Shown here piece after piece: positions 62,359 through 64,000 of a stretch of 64,000 nt of DNA; within the stretch, counting starts at the first letter, position 1, and each line of letters opens with the position of its first letter. The position numbers and the translations under genes are program-made. Location of the stretch: NCBI RefSeq assembly GCF_002795865.1, contig NZ_CP024920.1, forward strand, positions 248,001 through 312,000. The letters are read 5' to 3'. The notes under the pieces were generated by a model. The model was not told the DNA's origin. It worked only from the letters and a program-made list of their open reading frames with translations, and searched no databases. This stretch comes from Qipengyuania seohaensis (GTDB lineage: Bacteria; Pseudomonadota; Alphaproteobacteria; Sphingomonadales; Sphingomonadaceae).

Positions 62359-63741
62359 TCAGGAAGGCAGGAAAATTGCCTTGGCGTTGACGAATTCCTT
62401 CATGCCGAAGCCGCCGTGTTCGCGGCCGTAGCCTGAATCCTTCACTCCGCCGAACGGCATGTTCGGATCAGCAGCCCCGAAGGAGTTGATGCGGACCATT
62501 CCGGTGTCGAAGTGATCTCGGGCCAATTTGATCGCCTTGTCTTCGTCCTTGGTGAAAATACCGCCGCCGAGTCCATAGCGGCTGTCGTTGGCGATCCGCA
62601 TCGCGTCTTCGTCGTCTTTCGCGCGAATGATGGACGCTACCGGGCCGAAGAGTTCGTCGTCATAGGCTGGCGTACCCGGTTGGCAGTCGACCAGGACGGT
62701 GGCTGGGTAATAGTATCCTTGCCGGTCCTTATCCGGTTCGCCGCCGCATAGCAGGGTCGCCCCGCCCTCGACGCTTTTGCCGACCTGTTCGACGAGCGTG
62801 TCGAACTGTTCCTCGCCCGACACCGGGCCGAGCTGGGTGTCCTCGTCGAAGGGATCGCCCATCTTGACCGATTTCATGCGCTCGACAAATGCCGATACGA
62901 ATTCGTCGTAGACCGCGTCGGTCACGACGAACCGCTTGGCAGACACGCAGGTTTCGCCATTGTTGTAGAGCCTGCCTTGGACGCAGGTCTTCACGGCAAG
63001 ATCGATGTCGGCATCTTCGAGCACAATATAAGCGTCGTTCGAACCGAGTTCGAGAACCGTCTTCTTGAGGTTCTTTGCGGCCAATTCGCCGATATGGCTG
63101 CCCGCGCCATCGCTTCCAGTCATGGTCACTCCCCGGATAAGATCGTTTTCGATGATCTTGTCCGAAACATCGTGGTCGACAAGGATCACATCGAACAGGC
63201 CCTTGGGCAGCCCGGCTTCGAGACACAGGTCACGCAACAACAGGCCGCTGCCGGTACAGATCGACGCATGTTTGAGGATCACGGCATTGCCAGCCATGAT
63301 ATTGGCGGCGAGGACCCGCATGGGCTGGTAAACCGGGAAATTCCACGGCTGCACGCTGTAGATGACACCGATCGGAGAATAGGTGACGATGCCGCGTTTC
63401 TTGCCGCCGCTGTGCTTGCGCTCTTCATCGGCAAGCGCATCGGGACCGTTGTCTGCGGTATATTCGCAGATGCGGGCGCAAATCTCGATCTCGGTCTTTC
63501 CGTCCTTGTAGAGCTTGCCCATCTCGCGGGTCATGAGGTCCGAAAACTTGTCGGCGTTATCCCTCAGGACCTCGGCAATCTTGCGCAGGTATGGTGCGCG
63601 CTCCTCGTGGGTCTTCTTGCGCCAATCCAGGAAAGCTTCATGCGCAGCCTCGACGATACCGAAAGCTTCGCTCTGGCTCATCAAGTCATAGGTCTGCAGG
63701 TTTTCCCCGGTCGCGGGGTTCTTGGTCTGGATCGTGCTCAT
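62359..63741 (-). CDS. NAD(P)-dependent succinate-semialdehyde dehydrogenase-like
   Basis: A 460-residue aldehyde dehydrogenase. It has the NAD segment YSVQPWNFP, VTMTGSDGAG, the general-base Glu in TVLELGSNDAYIVL, the catalytic Cys in NNGETCVSAKRF and the FGGVKDSGYGRE motif. LELGSNDA rather than LELGGKSP and the overall form resemble E. coli Sad (YneI) and related succinate-semialdehyde dehydrogenases; other small aldehydes are possible. ATG 63741 (MSTIQTKNP) with GAGAGAATC upstream is chosen over an earlier start. It converges with the halogenase gene. Confidence 0.9.
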   Translation of the reverse strand: MSTIQTKNPATGENLQTYDLMSQSEAFGIVEAAHEAFLDWRKKTHEERAPYLRKIAEVLRDNADKFSDLMTREMGKLYKDGKTEIEICARICEYTADNGPDALADEERKHSGGKKRGIVTYSPIGVIYSVQPWNFPVYQPMRVLAANIMAGNAVILKHASICTGSGLLLRDLCLEAGLPKGLFDVILVDHDVSDKIIENDLIRGVTMTGSDGAGSHIGELAAKNLKKTVLELGSNDAYIVLEDADIDLAVKTCVQGRLYNNGETCVSAKRFVVTDAVYDEFVSAFVERMKSVKMGDPFDEDTQLGPVSGEEQFDTLVEQVGKSVEGGATLLCGGEPDKDRQGYYYPATVLVDCQPGTPAYDDELFGPVASIIRAKDDEDAMRIANDSRYGLGGGIFTKDEDKAIKLARDHFDTGMVRINSFGAADPNMPFGGVKDSGYGREHGGFGMKEFVNAKAIFLPS

Positions 63742-63827
63742 GGAGGATTCTCTCTGGAGGTTGGGCAAGCGATGGTGGCTCGTCGCTCGCAAGGTTGGAC
63801 TTCACGTGGCCAACGGCGCCGGGACTG

Positions 63828-63874
63828 GCGTGTTCCGACACGCCCATCTTGGCTGTCAGCCATCGCGGCTGACA
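63828..63874. other. Paired hairpins in the intergenic region
   Basis: Two perfect short hairpins lie in the 220 bases between the dehydrogenase and the last gene: GCGTGT/ACACGC around TCCG (63828-63843) and TGTCAGCC/GGCTGACA around ATCGC (63854-63874), the latter followed by AAGCTCTTT. They could be a terminator or mRNA leader structure for the rightward gene. No other feature was recognised in 63742-63961. Confidence 0.35.
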
Positions 63875-63961
63875 AAGCTCTTTGAAACGAACGGTGCCCG
63901 GCTGCGTTCAGAACCCAAACCTCAGCCCTTCAAATCCAATTTTCCAGAACGCAGGCACATC

Positions 63962-64000
63962 ATGAAAATCCTCATCGCTGGCTCCACCGGCAACACCGGA
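63962..64000 (+). CDS. NAD(P)-binding Rossmann protein, 5' part only
   Basis: Thirteen codons are visible, MKILIAGSTGNTG, which is the beta1-GxTGxxG nucleotide-binding turn of NmrA/atypical short-chain dehydrogenase proteins. The rest is outside the window. Function cannot be stated beyond the fold. It is divergent from the aldehyde dehydrogenase. Confidence 0.7.
   Translation, partial: MKILIAGSTGNTG

Overview
The window looks like a chromosomal segment of a GC-rich alphaproteobacterium, most likely Sphingomonadales and probably Erythrobacteraceae. The main reasons are the gene order trxA-addA-addB-murU-amgK-tsaE-divL, a DivL-type kinase with Tyr in place of the phospho-acceptor His, Flp pilins, and a TonB receptor/sulfotransferase/flavin-dependent halogenase cluster. 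The placement is inference from gene content; no rRNA is present. I see no insertion sequence, prophage or CRISPR array.

Layout. (1) 0-11.2 kb, minus strand: a tightly overlapping run for double-strand break repair (addA, addB), cell-wall sugar recycling (murU, amgK), tRNA t6A synthesis (tsaE) and cell-cycle control (divL), after the 5' end of trxA. (2) 11.2-20 kb: ahcY, a Prx5-type peroxiredoxin, a lipoprotein hydrolase, an overlapping hemerythrin-phospholipase D-folE set, a small zinc-peptidase-like protein, tRNA-Arg(ACG), a Nudix hydrolase and two Flp pilins. (3) 20-28.5 kb: M48 lipoprotein protease, accA, xerD and a 606-residue unknown on the minus strand, divergent from aroK-aroB-cyclase-GNAT. 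(4) 28.5-40.8 kb, minus strand: the complete propionyl-CoA to succinyl-CoA route (pccA, pccB, mce, methylmalonyl-CoA mutase), interleaved with small uncharacterised proteins, a glutathione transferase, an S9 peptidase and a DUF3445 protein. (5) 40.8-49.3 kb: tlyA, a lipoprotein, a structured leader before ilvE, an AraC regulator, a serine hydrolase, LysR divergent from pirin-azoR, and an MFS transporter. (6) 49.4-54.8 kb: nadE carrying an N-terminal helix-turn-helix extension, topoisomerase IB, a YghU-type GST, tRNA-Gln(TTG) and an enoyl-CoA hydratase/isomerase. (7) 54.9-64 kb: a large TonB-dependent receptor, two sulfotransferases, a tryptophan-halogenase-family protein, an aldehyde dehydrogenase and the start of an NAD(P)-binding protein.

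Most unusual items. The nadE reading frame is fused to a Cro/XRE-like DNA-binding segment, and a perfect inverted repeat sits just upstream of its first ATG, which suggests self-regulated NAD synthesis. The region before ilvE has a 15-nt match to the reverse complement of the usual 16S rRNA 3' end, an 18-codon ORF and competing hairpins that resemble an attenuator. The TonB receptor has a complete signal peptide in frame but no ATG, GTG or TTG ahead of it. All functional calls are from reading motifs and context; no database search was possible.
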